The notes: a model not told the origin generated them from the letters alone. 64,000 nucleotides of DNA from Hymenobacter properus (GCF_015694735.1 NZ_JADQDP010000002.1:744001-808000); one strand, 5' to 3'; positions 1-8,872 are shown, counted from the stretch's first letter. Numbers and translations: made by a program.

Positions 1-1335
1 GAATAAAGGCTGAGCGGCCGTTCGGCGCTGGCGCTGGAAGCTGACCACGGCCGCCACCGCCAGCATTGCCAGCAGCCAGGGCGCGTGCTGCGCCAGCCGC
101 GCCACCAGCGCCGTGAGCGGGTTGGCGTGGGCGGAAATGCGCTCCGCAATCCAGGCCAGGGCCGCCACGCCGGCGGCCACCGCCCCGGCCATTCGCACGG
201 CAGGGTAGCTGGGCGTCTGACTCAGCAAAAGCAGCCAGGGCACCGTGAGGGCAATGACGAACAGCTGCATCAGCTCGATGCCGAGATTGAAGCCCAGAAT
301 GCTTACCGCCATGGGCCCGGCAGGCAGGTTTAGCTCGGCCAAGGTGCTGGCGAAGGCCAACCCGTGCACCAGCCCGAAGCCTGCCGCCACCCAGCCCTCA
401 CGCCCCGGAAACAACGGCCGCACCGCGTGCACCGCCGACACCAGAATGGATACTGCAATCAGCACTTCCACCAGCTGGCCGGGCAGCCGCAGCCAGCCCA
501 GCGCCCCGGCCAGCAGCGTAACGGAGTGCCCCAGCGTGAAAGCCGACACCACCAGCAACAGCCGCCGCACACTGTAGCGCGTGCCACCGAAGCGGCCCCA
601 GCGCTCGCCCTTGCCAAGCAGCAGCGGCGCCGGCAACAGCAGCACCAGTAGAAACAAGAGGTGGTCGGTGCCCTCGGCAATGTGGCGCACGCCCAGCCCC
701 ACCATGCCCCGGAAGCCGGCCCACCACCCGTCGCCCGCCTGGCTGATAAACAGCGGTGGCACCACGTTATTCACCACGTCGAGCCGCACCACGCCCACGT
801 CGATGGGCCGCTCGGTGCCTACGCGGCCCACTTCCCAGTCGCGCCGCACCGACACCAGCGCCACGTGCGTCACCAGCTGATGCACAATCACGTCGTACTT
901 AAAGGTGAAGGCGCGGGCGGTGGCGCCGGCCGGCGGCGTGAGCCACAGCTGGGCCGTGAGCTCCTGGTAGGGGCCGGTGGCCGTTTGCTCGGCGTTCTGA
1001 ATGCGCAGCTCGCGCACGGCCACGGCCCAGGGTTGGCCGTCGGGCGTTTCGGGGCGCACGTGCTGTTGGATGTAGGCGCGCAGCTCGGGGCCGAGGCGCT
1101 GCACCAGCGTTTCGGGCTGTTGGGTGAGGTTTTGGCCAAAGGCAATTTCCAGCTGGCCTAGGGGCAGCTGCACCTCAGCTGCCACGCCGCCGGGGTGCAG
1201 GTCGAGCAGCACCACGGAGTTGGGCATGGGGTGAGCCCAGGTGGGAAAGTTGCTCAGCAAAAGCAGCAAACAAGCCAACCCACGAAACAGGCGCAAAGGG
1301 CAGAGGAGAGGGCGAAGACAGCGCAGCGTTGGCAT
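1..1335 (-). CDS. HupE/UreJ-family membrane protein (3' end outside window)
   Basis: At least 445 codons read leftward from ATG at 1335 to the window edge with no stop seen, so the C-terminus is missing. The first ~25 residues form a signal peptide ending near FPTWAHP. Residues ~25-200 look like a soluble extracytoplasmic domain. From ~205 on there are repeated hydrophobic segments with the HupE/UreJ motifs GVRHIAEGTDHLLFLL, FTLGHSVTLL and FGLVHGLAFAS. The conserved His/Asp in these motifs suggest metal (Ni/Co) handling, as proposed for the family. No hydrogenase or urease genes lie nearby, as is common for HupE-like genes in Bacteroidota, so the substrate is unknown. Confidence 0.85.
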   Translation of the reverse strand, partial: MPTLRCLRPLLCPLRLFRGLACLLLLLSNFPTWAHPMPNSVVLLDLHPGGVAAEVQLPLGQLEIAFGQNLTQQPETLVQRLGPELRAYIQQHVRPETPDGQPWAVAVRELRIQNAEQTATGPYQELTAQLWLTPPAGATARAFTFKYDVIVHQLVTHVALVSVRRDWEVGRVGTERPIDVGVVRLDVVNNVVPPLFISQAGDGWWAGFRGMVGLGVRHIAEGTDHLLFLLVLLLPAPLLLGKGERWGRFGGTRYSVRRLLLVVSAFTLGHSVTLLAGALGWLRLPGQLVEVLIAVSILVSAVHAVRPLFPGREGWVAAGFGLVHGLAFASTLAELNLPAGPMAVSILGFNLGIELMQLFVIALTVPWLLLLSQTPSYPAVRMAGAVAAGVAALAWIAERISAHANPLTALVARLAQHAPWLLAMLAVAAVVSFQRQRRTAAQPLF

Positions 1336-1699
1336 AAGGCAGAACACGAAGTGCCCGATAGTTTCTCAAAGGTGCCTGCCGCTACCTGGCACCGAAAACG
1401 CACTCGGCGGTTTAGCCGCCAGCGCCGACCATTGGCCACCTGTAGCCGACTGCTTCCAACGTTTGCTGCACGTGTGAGGCTTTAAGCACTGGAAGCCTGA
1501 GCAATTGCGCTGCAGCTGCTTCCATTAGATGGCCAACTCCCTTCTTGAAATGATTACCACTTTACTTTTATGCTTTTCTAAGCTCTCAGCCGACATCCGG
1601 GCGGCCGGCTGGAAATAACCAATAACCCGCCGCCCGGGCACCCGTACTACTGTTCTGCTCGGAGCAGGGGTGGAGAAGCTTTAGTTGTTGATTTCTAAT
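1336..1699. other. Intergenic region between HupE-like and BLUF genes
   Basis: About 360 nt between two divergent genes, so it should hold both promoters. I see no convincing ORF, no strong hairpin and no clear TAnnTTTG box. A weak AT-rich stretch lies around 1540-1575. Confidence 0.5.
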
Positions 1700-2152
1700 A
1701 TGATTCACATTGTGTACATGAGCCGGGCCGTACGTCCGCTCTCCGACCAGGACCTGCAGGAGCTGTTGATGCAGTGCCGCCGCGACAACGCCGCGCACAA
1801 CGTGACCGGCGTGCTGTTCTACAGCCACGGCAACATCGCTCAACTCATTGAAGGCGAAAAAGAAGTGCTGGAGCCCCTGTTCGAAACCATCTCGCGCGAC
1901 GGGCGCCACTCCAACGTAATCAAGCTAGTGGACAAGCCCATCACCGTGCGCAGCTTCTCGGACTGGTCGATGGCGTTTCATCCCCTCGAACCCAGCGGCT
2001 TCGAGGCCCTGCAGGGTTTCCTGCTGCCCCACCACCTGCCCCCGCCCCCCAGCTCGCTCAGCATCGCCGATTCCTTGTTGGTTGATTTGGTGAAGCTGGC
2101 GGTGTTTGGGGCCGAAGAAGTCCCGGCCGGTCTGGGGGCGTTGGATGCGTAG
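1700..2152 (+). CDS. BLUF-domain blue-light sensor
   Basis: A 150-residue protein consisting of a BLUF domain (residues ~1-95) and a short helical tail. BLUF domains bind FAD and sense blue light. All key positions are present: Tyr6 in IVYMS, Asn34 in NVTG, Gln48 in IAQLIEG, and Trp89 and Met91 in DWSMAF. I chose ATG 1700 over the upstream in-frame ATG at 1685 because it puts the Tyr six residues from the start, as is usual. It carries no output domain, so it probably signals through a partner. The PAS histidine kinase 83 bp downstream on the same strand is the obvious candidate, by inference only. Confidence 0.9.
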   Translation: MIHIVYMSRAVRPLSDQDLQELLMQCRRDNAAHNVTGVLFYSHGNIAQLIEGEKEVLEPLFETISRDGRHSNVIKLVDKPITVRSFSDWSMAFHPLEPSGFEALQGFLLPHHLPPPPSSLSIADSLLVDLVKLAVFGAEEVPAGLGALDA

Positions 2153-2235
2153 AAGCCCAATCGTTTCTGCGCGTCAGTGCGGCGCATTCGGCGCCAATGC
2201 GGGCGCTTACCCACGGCGGCTGCCTACCTTTGGCC

Positions 2236-4101
2236 ATGCGTGAGCAACAACTTCGGGATATTTTAGGGCACATGCCGGCCGGAGTCGCCACGCTGCAAGG
2301 AGCGGAGCTGCGCTACGGGTTTGTAAACGAGGCCATGCAGGCCGTGCTGGGCCCGGCCGTGCGCGAAGGCGATGCCGTGGCCGAGCACCCGGGTGCCATT
2401 CCGACCGATTTGCTGGAGGTGATGCGGCAGGTGTACGACGCCGACCGTCCCTTCGTGGCCAAGGCCTACTGCCTGCCCCTGCCCACCACGGCCGACGAAA
2501 AGCCCGCGCCGCGCTACTTCGACATTGCCCTGGAGCCCGTGCACGAGGGCGACGGCCCGGTGAGCGGCCTGCTGCTGTTTGCCGTGGATGTGACGGTGCA
2601 GGAGGAGGCCCGGCAGCGGGCCCACCACCTGTCCATCGAAACCCGCCGCCTCGACACGCGCCTGCGGGTGCTGACGGAAACTGTGCCCCAAATCACGTTC
2701 ACCGTCGATGCCGACAGCCGGTTTGAGTACGTGAGCCCGCAGTGGTACTACTTCACCGGCCAGCCGCCCACGGCCGACCTGAACGCCATATGGCCCCTGC
2801 TTATTCACCCCGACGACCGCCTGCGCGTGCTCTACCAGTCCGACACGGCCCGGGCCAGCGGCGTGGGCTGGAGCTACGAGTACCGCCTGCGCCGCCACGA
2901 CGGCCAGTACCGCTGGATGCTGAGCCGCGCCCTGCCCGAGCTGCACGCCCCCGACCAGGCCGTGTTCTGGCACGGCGCCCTCACCGAAGTGCACGACCAG
3001 CGCGAGCTGGCCGATGCCCTGCGCCGCGGCGAGGCTGAGCTGCGCTTCCTGGCCGACAGCATACCTGAGCTCATCTGGACGGCCACGGCCGAGGGCTTTA
3101 TTGATTACTACAACCACTACACCGGCGAGTACTCGGGCCTGACCAAGGAGGAGCTGGGGCCTACGGGCTGGATAAACCTGCTGGAACCCAGCGAGCAGGC
3201 CGGCGCGGCCCGGCGCTGGGTGCAGAGCATAGCCACTGGCCTCCCTTACGAGGGCCTGTTTCGGATGCGGCGGCATGACGGGCGCTACCGCTGGCACATC
3301 ATCCGGGCGCGGCAGCTCACCGACGAGCGGGGCCCGCGTTGGTTCGGTACCTGCACCGATGTGGACGACCAATACCGCCTGCGCGAAGTGCTCCAAACGC
3401 AATACGACGAGCTGGCCCGCACCAACCGCGACCTCGACACCTTTGTGTACACGGCCAGCCACGACCTCAAGCAGCCCGTGCTGAACCTGCGCGGCTTGTT
3501 TGACGAACTGCGCCGCTCGGCGTCCTTCGATGACCCCGAGGAAGGCGAAATTGTGGGCATGCTCGACGAAGCCCTGCTTCAGCTCGACATCACCCTGCAA
3601 GACCTGGCCGCCACCGTGCAGGAGCAGCGCGGCCTCTCGGCGCCGGTAGAAGCGCTGGACCTGCGCAGCGTGGCCGACGAAGTGCTGCTAGGCCTACGCG
3701 CCCAGGTGCAGGAAGCCGAGGCCACTGTCAGCCTGGACTTTGAGGCGGCGCCCACGCTCACCTACGGCCGCGCCAACCTGCGCTCCATCCTGCACAACCT
3801 GTTCAGCAACGCCCTCAAGTTTGCCGACCCCGCCCGGCCGCTGCACCTCACGGTGCGCAGCTCCCTAACCGACGCCGGCCAGCCCGTGCTCACCGTGCAG
3901 GACAACGGTATGGGCATGGAGCTGCCGGGCCGCCCGGCGCCGGTGTTCCAGCCGTTTGCCCGGCAGCATCCGCACATTGCCGGGGCCGGCGTGGGCATGT
4001 ACCTGGTGCAGCGCATTGTGGCCAGCCGCGGCGGCCACCTGCAAGTAAGCAGCACGGTGGGTGAGGGCACCACCTTCACCATCCATTGGTTTGAGAGCTG
4101 A
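2236..4101 (+). CDS. Multi-PAS sensor histidine kinase
   Basis: About 621 residues without membrane segments. There are three PAS-like regions (roughly residues 10-130, 140-260 and 270-390); the second and third end in PAC-type motifs (RHDGQYRWM, RHDGRYRWH). A kinase core follows: H-box TASHDLKQPVLN with phosphoacceptor His409, N-box HNLFSNALKF, G1 DNGMGM and G2 GVGMYLVQRIV. This is a cytoplasmic two-component sensor without a receiver domain. ATG 2236 was preferred to ATG 2197 because the 13 extra residues are not PAS-like. It follows a BLUF gene on the same strand. No cognate regulator is adjacent, so its target is unknown. Confidence 0.9.
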   Translation: MREQQLRDILGHMPAGVATLQGAELRYGFVNEAMQAVLGPAVREGDAVAEHPGAIPTDLLEVMRQVYDADRPFVAKAYCLPLPTTADEKPAPRYFDIALEPVHEGDGPVSGLLLFAVDVTVQEEARQRAHHLSIETRRLDTRLRVLTETVPQITFTVDADSRFEYVSPQWYYFTGQPPTADLNAIWPLLIHPDDRLRVLYQSDTARASGVGWSYEYRLRRHDGQYRWMLSRALPELHAPDQAVFWHGALTEVHDQRELADALRRGEAELRFLADSIPELIWTATAEGFIDYYNHYTGEYSGLTKEELGPTGWINLLEPSEQAGAARRWVQSIATGLPYEGLFRMRRHDGRYRWHIIRARQLTDERGPRWFGTCTDVDDQYRLREVLQTQYDELARTNRDLDTFVYTASHDLKQPVLNLRGLFDELRRSASFDDPEEGEIVGMLDEALLQLDITLQDLAATVQEQRGLSAPVEALDLRSVADEVLLGLRAQVQEAEATVSLDFEAAPTLTYGRANLRSILHNLFSNALKFADPARPLHLTVRSSLTDAGQPVLTVQDNGMGMELPGRPAPVFQPFARQHPHIAGAGVGMYLVQRIVASRGGHLQVSSTVGEGTTFTIHWFES

Positions 4102-4147
4102 GGGCCGAATTTTATATCAACCACTGGCCCGGAAAGGGCGTACAGAA

Positions 4148-4178
4148 AAAGCCGGACCGTTTCCGGCTTTCTTCTTTT
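4148..4178 (+). terminator. Rho-independent terminator after the PAS kinase
   Basis: A 9-bp stem (aaagccgga/tccggcttt) with a 5-nt loop is followed by a T-rich run. It ends about 20 nt before the next ATG, so it separates the kinase transcript from the PfpI gene or acts as an attenuator in the PfpI leader. Confidence 0.75.
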
Positions 4179-4196
4179 ATATCCTCCCTTTCCACC

Positions 4197-4775
4197 ATGA
4201 GCATTTTCAGCAGCGACAAACTCAAGGGCAAGAAAATTGCCATTATCGCCACCGACGGCTTCGAGCAGGCCGAACTCGACGAACCCAAAAAATACCTCGA
4301 AGGCGAAGGCGCCGAAACCCACGTCATCTCCCTCAAAAGCGGCTCCATCAAGGGCTGGGACGGTCCTAACAAAGACTGGGGCAGCAAAGTCGACGTCGAC
4401 AAGGTCATCACCGACGTGCAGCCGGCCGACTACGACGCCCTGGTGCTTCCCGGCGGCCAGATGAACCCCGACATCCTGCGCACCAATAAAGACGTGGTGA
4501 GCTTCGTGAAGCAGTTCGCCGGCTCGGGCAAGGTGCTGGCCGCCATCTGCCACGGCCCCTGGCTGTTGGTAGAAGCCGATGTGGTGCGCGGCAAGCGCGT
4601 CACGAGCTGGCCCAGCGTCCACACCGACCTCAAAAACGCAGGCGCCCTCTGGGAGGATTCCGAAGTAGTGACCGACCACGGCCTCATCACCAGCCGCAAG
4701 CCCGAAGACATCCCCGCTTTCAATAAGAAAATCGTGGAAGAAATGCTGGAGCCCCAGCACGGCGGGCATAACTAA
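4197..4775 (+). CDS. PfpI/DJ-1 family protein (YhbO-like)
   Basis: A 192-residue single-domain protein of the DJ-1/PfpI superfamily. The nucleophile elbow AICHGPW carries Cys118-His119, and the supporting Glu23 lies in GFEQAEL. Family members are reported as intracellular cysteine peptidases or as glyoxalase/deglycase-like stress proteins; the sequence alone does not separate these. The length matches the short bacterial class, and there is no signal peptide, so it should be cytoplasmic. It is preceded by a terminator and is probably monocistronic. Confidence 0.92.
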   Translation: MSIFSSDKLKGKKIAIIATDGFEQAELDEPKKYLEGEGAETHVISLKSGSIKGWDGPNKDWGSKVDVDKVITDVQPADYDALVLPGGQMNPDILRTNKDVVSFVKQFAGSGKVLAAICHGPWLLVEADVVRGKRVTSWPSVHTDLKNAGALWEDSEVVTDHGLITSRKPEDIPAFNKKIVEEMLEPQHGGHN

Positions 4776-4798
4776 ACAACGGATAGTCTGGGCGTCGT

Positions 4799-4972
4799 CT
4801 GTCATTGCGAGGCGTAGCCGAAGCAATCCGTCCTGTTAGGACCAGACCTGCCCTTTTACCAGAAAGCCCCGGCACCACTGCGGTACCGGGGCTTTTTGAA
4901 TTGGGCTTTGTCACGTTAATAGGCTGGTTGCGGCTAAGAGGACGGATTGCCGCGCTTCGCTCGCAATGACAG
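4799..4972. repeat. Palindromic repeat, family A (copy 1)
   Basis: A ~174-bp imperfect inverted repeat. The outer arms start ctgtcattgcgag and end ctcgcaatgacag, with the block caatccgtcct/aggacggattg inside. The centre carries a second hairpin, a GC stem of the type aaagccccgg/ccggggcttt, that resembles a terminator. It starts 23 nt after the PfpI stop codon. Other copies lie at 52397-52561 and 55307-55480. Confidence 0.85.
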
Positions 4973-5002
4973 ATGTTACTTCTTGAATGACAGACGCCGG
5001 CC

Positions 5003-6178
5003 CTATTTCTGGCTCGCAATCCACTTATAAATATCCGTCGGCGTATCGGGGTTGAAGGCGGCGGACGCAGCTTCGGCCGGCGTGTTGCTGGCGAACTGCA
5101 AGGCGTGGTTGAGGTTGGGGTAGCGCAGCTCCGCCACGCGGGCGTTGTTGCGCAGGCCTTTGCGCAGGGCCGTTAGATTGGCAGTGGCGTTCACCTGCTG
5201 GTCGGCCTCACCTTGCAGTAGCAGCACGGGGCATTTCACGCCGGGCAGGGCAGGCTGCGGGTCGAAATTGAGGTAGCTGCGATATGTGGGGGTGGTGAGG
5301 GTTTGCACGCTGGCCTGCAGGTCTTGGGGCGCAATGCCGGGATAGCGCTGGCGCAGCATGTTGCCCAAAATGGCCTGGGCCTGGCCATTGTCAGGGGTTT
5401 GGCGCACAATTTCGAGCATGGCCCGCTGCTGCTTGAGGAGGGCTTCCTCGTCGCGGCGCATGGCGGCTTTCTGGCGCAGGCGCTGCTGGTCGAGGTAGGT
5501 TTGCACCTGGGCGGCGTTGGAGCCGTGCAGGCGCATTTTGGCGGCTTCCTGCTCGGCGGCCACCATTTCGAGGCGGTACTTGCGCGCGCGTTGGGCGTCG
5601 GTCGAGTCATTGCCCAGCACCTTGCCGTACATGGTGGGCTGGCTGGCCAGCACTTCGCGGCCGGTGAGGCCCGCCGCGCCCATGGCTACTACAAACGTGG
5701 GCGCCAGCGGCTGCGCACCGGCCAGCAGGGCCACGTTGCCCCCTTCGCCGTGGCCAATGAGGCCGAGGCGCGTCACGTCGACCTGGGGCCGGGTGCGCAG
5801 GTAGTTGAGGGCCGCAATGGCGTCGGCAGTGCGCTCGGCCAGCGTGGTGGTGGCGGCCGAACCGCCAGAGCCGCCCAGGCCCCGCTCGTGCAGGCGCAGC
5901 ACTATCACGCCCTGGCGCACCAGGTATTCGGCCAGGCTGCTCAGCAGCTGGTTGTTGGCCGAGTTGGGGTCGCTGGCGTCCACGCCGCGCTCGGGCAGCA
6001 GCACCGCCGCCGGGAAGGGGCCCTGGCCGGTGGGCAGTCGCAAGATGCCGTTGAGGCGAACGCCGCCGGCGGGGCTGGTTACGGCCACGGCTTCTACGCG
6101 GTCGAAGGTGTTTGCAGAAGCTCCCAAAACGGGAGCCAGCGACAAAAGGCAGCTGAAAAAGAGGGTAAAAAGGCGCAT
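5003..6178 (-). CDS. Secreted alpha/beta-hydrolase with Gly at the nucleophile position
   Basis: About 391 residues from ATG 6178, chosen because it begins a clear signal peptide (MRLFTLFFSCLLSLAPV). An alpha/beta-hydrolase core follows, with the strand and oxyanion region AAVLLPERG, the elbow LIGHGEGGN, a ~100-residue helical lid rich in Gln/Arg, then LLQGEAD (acid Asp) and NLNHALQ (His). Relatives normally read GHSEGG at the elbow; here the Ser codon is GGC (Gly144 of the mature numbering from this start). It is therefore probably not a conventional serine hydrolase. It is flanked by a family-A repeat and probably monocistronic. Confidence 0.85.
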   Translation of the reverse strand: MRLFTLFFSCLLSLAPVLGASANTFDRVEAVAVTSPAGGVRLNGILRLPTGQGPFPAAVLLPERGVDASDPNSANNQLLSSLAEYLVRQGVIVLRLHERGLGGSGGSAATTTLAERTADAIAALNYLRTRPQVDVTRLGLIGHGEGGNVALLAGAQPLAPTFVVAMGAAGLTGREVLASQPTMYGKVLGNDSTDAQRARKYRLEMVAAEQEAAKMRLHGSNAAQVQTYLDQQRLRQKAAMRRDEEALLKQQRAMLEIVRQTPDNGQAQAILGNMLRQRYPGIAPQDLQASVQTLTTPTYRSYLNFDPQPALPGVKCPVLLLQGEADQQVNATANLTALRKGLRNNARVAELRYPNLNHALQFASNTPAEAASAAFNPDTPTDIYKWIASQK

Positions 6179-6401
6179 ATAATTCCTGCTTAGGGCTAAA
6201 CGGCGAATGACAATCAGCCAGCCGGTGCCCGTAGCAGGATTACTCAAATTTCATCTATCAGCGTGATTACTAAAAGATAAATAAGTTAAACCTGCCGCTT
6301 TGGCCGACTTACTGGCAAATTCGCCCGATGAAAGAAACGAGATTCTCCCTAAGTCGGATTTTGTTCCCAATATGAGATTCAAGATGTTGGCTAAACAATG
6401 A

Positions 6402-6899
6402 TTAAATAAGCGGTATCCAAGCCTGCCCTTGCCAGTGCAATAGACACCACACAGCCGCATCAAACACCAGCAGAAAGCCGCCCTGCACCCACAGCGCCCG
6501 GCCAAAACCATCCAGGCGCGCCGCATTGGCTTGGCCCGGCACCGCCGCCAGCGCCCGCAGGTAAAAGCCCGTCATCACGTAGGCCACGTCAAGCCCCGTG
6601 TTGAGCAAAAAGAGGTTTTCGTTGTGCAGCTGCTCCGCCACCAGCTCGGCCAGCCGCAGGCCCGGCGGCGAGGTAAAGCGCAGGTGCAGAATGCCCCAGC
6701 AGGCCAGCACGGTGTTCACCAAGCCCCAACCCACGTTCATGCCGTGGAAGTAATAGGGCACAAAGCGGCGGTCGGCCCGCCGCAGTAGGATGCCGCTCAC
6801 CAGCAGGTTGAGCAGGGCCCAGGCGGCCAGCACGGCCAGCGCCCGGCCCAGCAGCATTTCGCGGGCGTGGTCCAGCGCCGCTACGTCGAGCCCGGGCAT
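6402..6899 (-). CDS. Four-TM membrane protein of unknown function
   Basis: 165 residues with four probable membrane segments, near residues 18-40, 50-75, 92-118 and 135-158. Polar motifs such as HGMNVGWGLVNT and NTGLDVAYVMTG punctuate them. I do not recognise an enzymatic family. The stop of the neighbouring 6909-7592 gene lies 9 nt upstream of this ATG and both are read leftward, so the two may be cotranscribed. Codon use resembles the neighbours. Confidence 0.75.
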   Translation of the reverse strand: MPGLDVAALDHAREMLLGRALAVLAAWALLNLLVSGILLRRADRRFVPYYFHGMNVGWGLVNTVLACWGILHLRFTSPPGLRLAELVAEQLHNENLFLLNTGLDVAYVMTGFYLRALAAVPGQANAARLDGFGRALWVQGGFLLVFDAAVWCLLHWQGQAWIPLI

Positions 6900-6908
6900 G
6901 CGGGCCCG

Positions 6909-7592
6909 CTATTTTTTGAAGCCCAGCCCCAGGTACAGCTGAAAAACCTGGTTGCGGATGTTGTTGTCGCCAATGGCCGCGCCAGTGGTGGAGTTGTAGC
7001 GCACCACCGTTCCGTCCTTGTATACCTTGCCCAGGCTCCAGTCGAAACGGGCGCCCACTTTGGCAAAGCCCAGGCGGGCTTCGGCGCCCACAATGCCGCC
7101 GTAGTCGAGGCTGTTGAAACCGTTGTCTTTGATGCTTACGCTGAGGTCGCCGTTGCGCACGTTGGTAAGCAGCGACACCTGCGGCCCCACGTGGATGCTG
7201 AGCGTTTCGGTGATGTTGCCCACGAAGAGGATGGGCAGCTCGAGGTAGTCGAGGCGGGTGTCGCGCGTGGCGGTGCCCAGGTAGTCGGTGCGGTAGCCTT
7301 TGCGCGAGTATAGCAGCTCCACCATCAGCGAAGCAAAGTTGTTGAACCCGAACTGGCCGTACACGCCCGCGTGAAAATCCTTCAGGTTGTCGCGGTTGGT
7401 AAACAGGCTGGTGCCCGTGCCCTGAATGCTGGCCAGGTTGTAGCCGCCCTTGATGCCGAAGCCGGTGTTGCGCGATTCCGTGCCGTCGCCGGCCGTGTAA
7501 TCAGTTGACGAGCCCACGCCAGGGCCCTGCTGGGCCTGCACGGCCGGCGCCAGGGCCAGCCCGAGCGCCAGGGTGAATAAGGTTGTTTTCAT
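6909..7592 (-). CDS. Outer-membrane beta-barrel protein (PorT-like), paralogue 1
   Basis: 227 residues starting at the signal peptide MKTTLFTLALGLALAPAVQAQ; the longer reading frame upstream has no coding look. The body alternates short amphipathic strands: GIKGGYNLASIQG, FHAGVYGQFGFN, VELLYSRKGY and FQLYLGLGFKK. This is typical of 8-10-stranded outer-membrane beta-barrels in Bacteroidota, and it ends in an aromatic-rich strand. The function is unknown. It is a clear paralogue of the next gene upstream (7722-8420), sharing the order NTGFG-KGGYNL, FHAGVYGQFGFN and FHVGPQVSLL-like motifs, so the pair arose by tandem duplication. Confidence 0.88.
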   Translation of the reverse strand: MKTTLFTLALGLALAPAVQAQQGPGVGSSTDYTAGDGTESRNTGFGIKGGYNLASIQGTGTSLFTNRDNLKDFHAGVYGQFGFNNFASLMVELLYSRKGYRTDYLGTATRDTRLDYLELPILFVGNITETLSIHVGPQVSLLTNVRNGDLSVSIKDNGFNSLDYGGIVGAEARLGFAKVGARFDWSLGKVYKDGTVVRYNSTTGAAIGDNNIRNQVFQLYLGLGFKK

Positions 7593-7671
7593 GCTTAAAA
7601 ACAATGAATGGATTGCTAGGGAAAACGGACGCCCGCGGCCAGGGTTGCCACCAGGCGCTTGGCTGCGCACA

Positions 7672-7697
7672 AAAAAAGAGGCCCGAAGGCCTCTTTT
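7672..7697 (-). terminator. Terminator after beta-barrel paralogue 2
   Basis: The hairpin aaaagaggcc-ttcg-ggcctctttt is followed by a T-run when read on the minus strand. It lies 25 nt downstream of the stop at 7722 and separates the two tandem barrel genes transcriptionally. Confidence 0.8.
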
Positions 7698-7721
7698 CTG
7701 AACCATAACAGTAAGCGTTGC

Positions 7722-8420
7722 TTATTGGGTGAAGCCGAAGCCTACATATACCTGCAGCAGGTTGTTGTAGATGTTAGAGTTTTTGTATTGGCTGGCAACG
7801 TATGCGCCTGCTGCATTGGGGTTGTCGGGGCTTTTGAACAGCTTGCCAAGGCTCAGGTTGTAGCGGGCGCCCAAGCGGGCGGGGCCAAAACGTGCTTCCA
7901 GGCCACCTACTCCACCGTAGTCGAACGAGTGGATGCCGTTAGCCGCAAAATCGAGCGAAGAGCCGTTGTTGGCATTCACCAGCAAGGAAACCTGCGGGCC
8001 TACGTGGAAGCTGAAGTTGTCGGTAAAATTGCCGACATACATAATGGGCAGCGAAACGTAGTCGAGGTGGAAGGTTTGCGTGGTTTTGGTCGAGGAGCCG
8101 GTCGGCGTAAAATCGGCGGAGAAGCCCTGCCGCGAATACAGCAGTTCAGCCTGGATGGAGGAAAAGTCGTTGAAGCCGAACTGGCCATACACCCCGGCGT
8201 GGAAGCTGCTGAGCGAATTGCGATTAAGGCCCACTACGTCATCGCCGCGTATGCCGCTGAGGTTGTAGCCGCCTTTTACACCGAAGCCGGTGTTGCCCGA
8301 CTCGGTCACGGCGCCGCCGGTGTAGTCCTTAGAAGATTGAGCGCCGCCCGGGGCAGCTTGTGCAAAAGCAGCCGGCCCGGAAGCCACAGCGAGCAGCAGA
8401 AACAGAAAAATCTTTTTCAT
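7722..8420 (-). CDS. Outer-membrane beta-barrel protein (PorT-like), paralogue 2
   Basis: 232 residues with signal peptide MKKIFLFLLLAVASGPAAFA. It has the same motif order as its downstream paralogue: NTGFGVKGGYNLSGI, FHAGVYGQFGFNDF, ELLYSRQGF, SFHVGPQVSLLV, ARLGARYNLSLGK and LLQVYVGFGFTQ. It is a predicted small outer-membrane barrel of unknown ligand. A terminator follows directly, so each paralogue seems to have its own transcript. Confidence 0.88.
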   Translation of the reverse strand: MKKIFLFLLLAVASGPAAFAQAAPGGAQSSKDYTGGAVTESGNTGFGVKGGYNLSGIRGDDVVGLNRNSLSSFHAGVYGQFGFNDFSSIQAELLYSRQGFSADFTPTGSSTKTTQTFHLDYVSLPIMYVGNFTDNFSFHVGPQVSLLVNANNGSSLDFAANGIHSFDYGGVGGLEARFGPARLGARYNLSLGKLFKSPDNPNAAGAYVASQYKNSNIYNNLLQVYVGFGFTQ

Positions 8421-8572
8421 GGTGAAAGAAGGTAAGGAAATGAGGCCACAGGCCCGGGAAGATTACTATTCCCGTTTGCCCCTATACTTTCCCGGGCTCA
8501 GAAAGTTGCCCCCGCGGCCAGCGCACGGGAAAAAAAGCCGAGTCGCCTGGTGTTCCAAAAGCGCACAAGTAC

Positions 8573-8580
8573 TACCTTTG
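8573..8580 (+). promoter_or_regulatory. -7 box of the tRNA-Val promoter
   Basis: TACCTTTG matches the Bacteroidota -7 consensus TAnnTTTG exactly and lies 33 nt before the tRNA, so the transcript would begin with a ~27-nt leader. I see no clean -33 TTTG at the right spacing. Confidence 0.6.
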
Positions 8581-8613
8581 GGGTTGCTCAGCAGCCCTGG
8601 CAGGGCCGATTCC

Positions 8614-8688
8614 GGAGTGTTAGCTCAGTTGGTTCAGAGCGCCACCCTGACACGGTGGAGGTCGTTGGTTCGAGCCCAATACACTTCA
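8614..8688 (+). tRNA. tRNA-Val (GAC)
   Basis: A 75-nt cloverleaf. The acceptor stem ggagtgt/acacttc has one G-T pair. The D-loop region tagctcagttggttcagagc is canonical. The anticodon stem ccacc/ggtgg encloses the loop ctgacac with anticodon GAC at 8649-8651. The T-arm carries ggttcgagccc. CCA is not encoded (cga follows). Confidence 0.97.
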
Positions 8689-8690
8689 CG

Positions 8691-8723
8691 AAAACCGTCT
8701 TTGCGAAGCGCAGAGGCGGTTTT
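8691..8723 (+). terminator. Terminator of the tRNA-Val transcript
   Basis: A long paired hairpin, with outer stem aaaaccg/cggtttt and inner tgcg-aag-cgca, starts 2 nt after the tRNA and ends in a T-run. Confidence 0.8.
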
Positions 8724-8872
8724 TACATATACGGTTCCTGGCTTTACTAAAAATGGGGTACTTAGGAGGTGGCAAATAATGCGCTTAGTACCATCACCTC
8801 ATCGTTATTATTGACACGACAAAATAGCGGCCAGCACGAGCATGGCTTCGGGCTTTTACCACCTTTTTCCTC

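Noticed and set aside
2225-2232. TACCTTTG just before the PAS kinase ATG
   Set aside because: The predicted transcription start would fall inside the start of the gene, so it is probably chance.
4799-4972. CRISPR-like interpretation of the repeats
   Set aside because: The repeats are isolated inverted elements, not direct repeats with regular spacers; no cas genes are present.
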